Of a stretch of DNA of 64,000 nucleotides, positions 63,093 to 64,000 are shown in pieces. The DNA is taken from assembly GCF_041320605.1 (NCBI RefSeq), contig NZ_CP166679.1:3768001-3832000 (forward strand). The letters are read 5' to 3'. The first letter of the stretch is position 1, and each line of letters starts with the position of its first letter. The notes under the pieces are model-generated. The model searched no databases, was not told the DNA's origin, and saw nothing but the letters and a program-made list of their open reading frames with translations. Made by a program: the position numbers and the translations under genes. The DNA comes from Arenibacter antarcticus (GTDB lineage Bacteria; Bacteroidota; Bacteroidia; Flavobacteriales; Flavobacteriaceae).

Positions 63093-64000
63093 TTAATGGC
63101 CATAATCCATATCGTCTATTTTGCCTTTCATTAATCTTCTTTGTACAATAAAGTACACCCCAAGCAAAATTAGACCTACAATTCCCCAGCTAAGAGCAAC
63201 AGATAATCCGTATTGTGAGGTAGTTGTATTATAAATAGTAAGATGCTCGTTAACCGAGTTTGTCGATGGTAAAATGACAGGAAACATAGATGCTAAAGAC
63301 GACGTTATCCCTCCAAGAATAAGCAAGGTAGAACACATAAATGCTGTAAAGTCCTTTTTCATTTTGGACCTAAAAAACAACCCAATTAACCCAATTAAAT
63401 ATATAATAGGGAAAATTATGAGATAAGGTCTTACTGTGAAATTACGGAAAGATTCCGGAACAATTATATTCCAACCTACTAGAGAAATTATAGTGAGTAC
63501 TAATAAAACCAAGTTCAATTTAAAAACAACTTTTTTCAGTTTTTCATTTATAGAAGCGTTGGTTTTTAAAATAACCCAATTAGCGCCATGAATTGCCAAT
63601 GTTACCACACTTATAAATCCAATTATGAGGGTAAACCAATCTATAACACCAGGATGTGTTGATAGTGGACTAAAACTAGAACTCCATAAGGGTAAGAAAA
63701 AGTAATGTCCTTCATAGATTGAAATACCATCTTCTACACCTCCAAGATTAACGCCTCTTACTATATTCCCTAAAGCGATTCCAAAAAATAGGGCTAGCAA
63801 CAAACTAGACACTCCAAAGGATTTATCCCAAATAGCCTTCCACATTTGATATTTAAAATGTCCTCTAAATTCCAGTCCTATAGCTCTAAAAACAATTAAC
63901 CATAATACTATTATTAGTGGTAGATAAAATCCGCTAAAAACGGAAGCATAGAAGGTGGGAAATGCCATAAATAGCAATCCGCCAGCTGCAACTAACCAAA
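63093..64000 (-). CDS. cydB: Cytochrome bd ubiquinol oxidase subunit II (5'-truncated by the window end)
   Basis: The open frame continues to the last base, reading WLVAAGGLLFMAFPTFYASVFSGFYLPL at its visible start, a well-conserved CydB segment. The N-terminal helix with the usual GxDxG motif therefore lies outside the window. About eight hydrophobic helices remain, plus EFRGHFK and the loop FGVSSLLLALFFGIALGNIVRG. Cytochrome bd reduces oxygen to water with quinol and tolerates low oxygen and stress. The upstream neighbour outside the window is presumably cydA. Confidence 0.93.
   Translation of the reverse strand, partial: WLVAAGGLLFMAFPTFYASVFSGFYLPLIIVLWLIVFRAIGLEFRGHFKYQMWKAIWDKSFGVSSLLLALFFGIALGNIVRGVNLGGVEDGISIYEGHYFFLPLWSSSFSPLSTHPGVIDWFTLIIGFISVVTLAIHGANWVILKTNASINEKLKKVVFKLNLVLLVLTIISLVGWNIIVPESFRNFTVRPYLIIFPIIYLIGLIGLFFRSKMKKDFTAFMCSTLLILGGITSSLASMFPVILPSTNSVNEHLTIYNTTTSQYGLSVALSWGIVGLILLGVYFIVQRRLMKGKIDDMDYGH

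Overview
The window reads as chromosome from a marine-type member of the Flavobacteriaceae (Bacteroidota). The support is a low-GC, AT-rich composition, a SusC/SusD pair next to a one-protein hybrid-type regulator, many lipoproteins with short signal peptides, a type II MenB, and -7 elements of the Bacteroidota TAnnTTTG form. I see no rRNA, tRNA or CRISPR array. The genus cannot be fixed from the sequence alone.

Layout. 1-5.1 kb: the 3' end of an unidentified gene, an SF2 helicase, a glycosyltransferase, menB and a one-domain DEAD-like protein. menB and the DEAD-like gene are each followed by a copy of the same ~72-bp terminator-containing repeat. 5.5-8.1 kb: three consecutive exported envelope proteins (3D-domain lipoprotein, N-acetylmuramoyl-alanine amidase lipoprotein, M14 carboxypeptidase). 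8.4-19.0 kb: a nutrient-uptake locus made of a Reg_prop/Y_Y_Y/AraC regulator whose kinase and receiver modules look degenerate, SusC, SusD, and a PLC-like phosphodiesterase fused to alkaline phosphatase. This suggests a phosphodiester or phosphomonoester substrate. 19.0-22.1 kb: OmpA-family and VWA lipoproteins on the minus strand, and a sugar-phosphate deaminase/isomerase. 22.2-30.9 kb: a compact molybdenum-hydroxylase island (iorA-iorB-like subunits, moaD, moaA, mobA, a moeB-rhodanese fusion, moeA, xdhC, mocA). It covers much of cofactor synthesis and insertion but lacks moaC and moaE. 31-39 kb: amidohydrolase, recQ, metallophosphatase, two uncharacterised genes and a triple-CHRD lipoprotein.

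39.1-53.0 kb is an accessory, repeat-rich segment bracketed by two copies of a ~100-bp direct repeat. It holds a large anchor-D-type lipoprotein, an orphan array of five 21-bp repeats that looks like the end of an IS21-type element, and a probable copper/silver-handling cluster: a multicopper oxidase fused to a CopB-like beta-barrel, a frameshifted membrane protein, two methionine-rich lipoproteins, SHOCT, DUF302, a rhodanese and tiny ORFs. It also holds a tandem-DUF302 lipoprotein lying between two 228-bp direct repeats. 53.0-57.6 kb: an APH/MtnK-like kinase with an exported nucleoside hydrolase, then a nitroreductase plus iron alcohol dehydrogenase pair behind a putative operator, then a DJ-1/PfpI gene fragment. 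57.8-62.5 kb: one 1548-residue protein without a signal peptide, carrying an M23 peptidase domain and a C-terminal motif like those ending phage tail fibres. 62.8-64.0 kb: a small membrane protein and the 5'-truncated cydB.

The most interesting candidates are the M23/tail-fibre giant protein, the CopA-CopB-type fusion cluster, the SusCD locus with its fused phosphodiesterase-phosphatase and phosphorelay-deficient regulator, and the repeat architecture bounding the accessory segment. All functional statements come from reading motifs by eye, without database searches.
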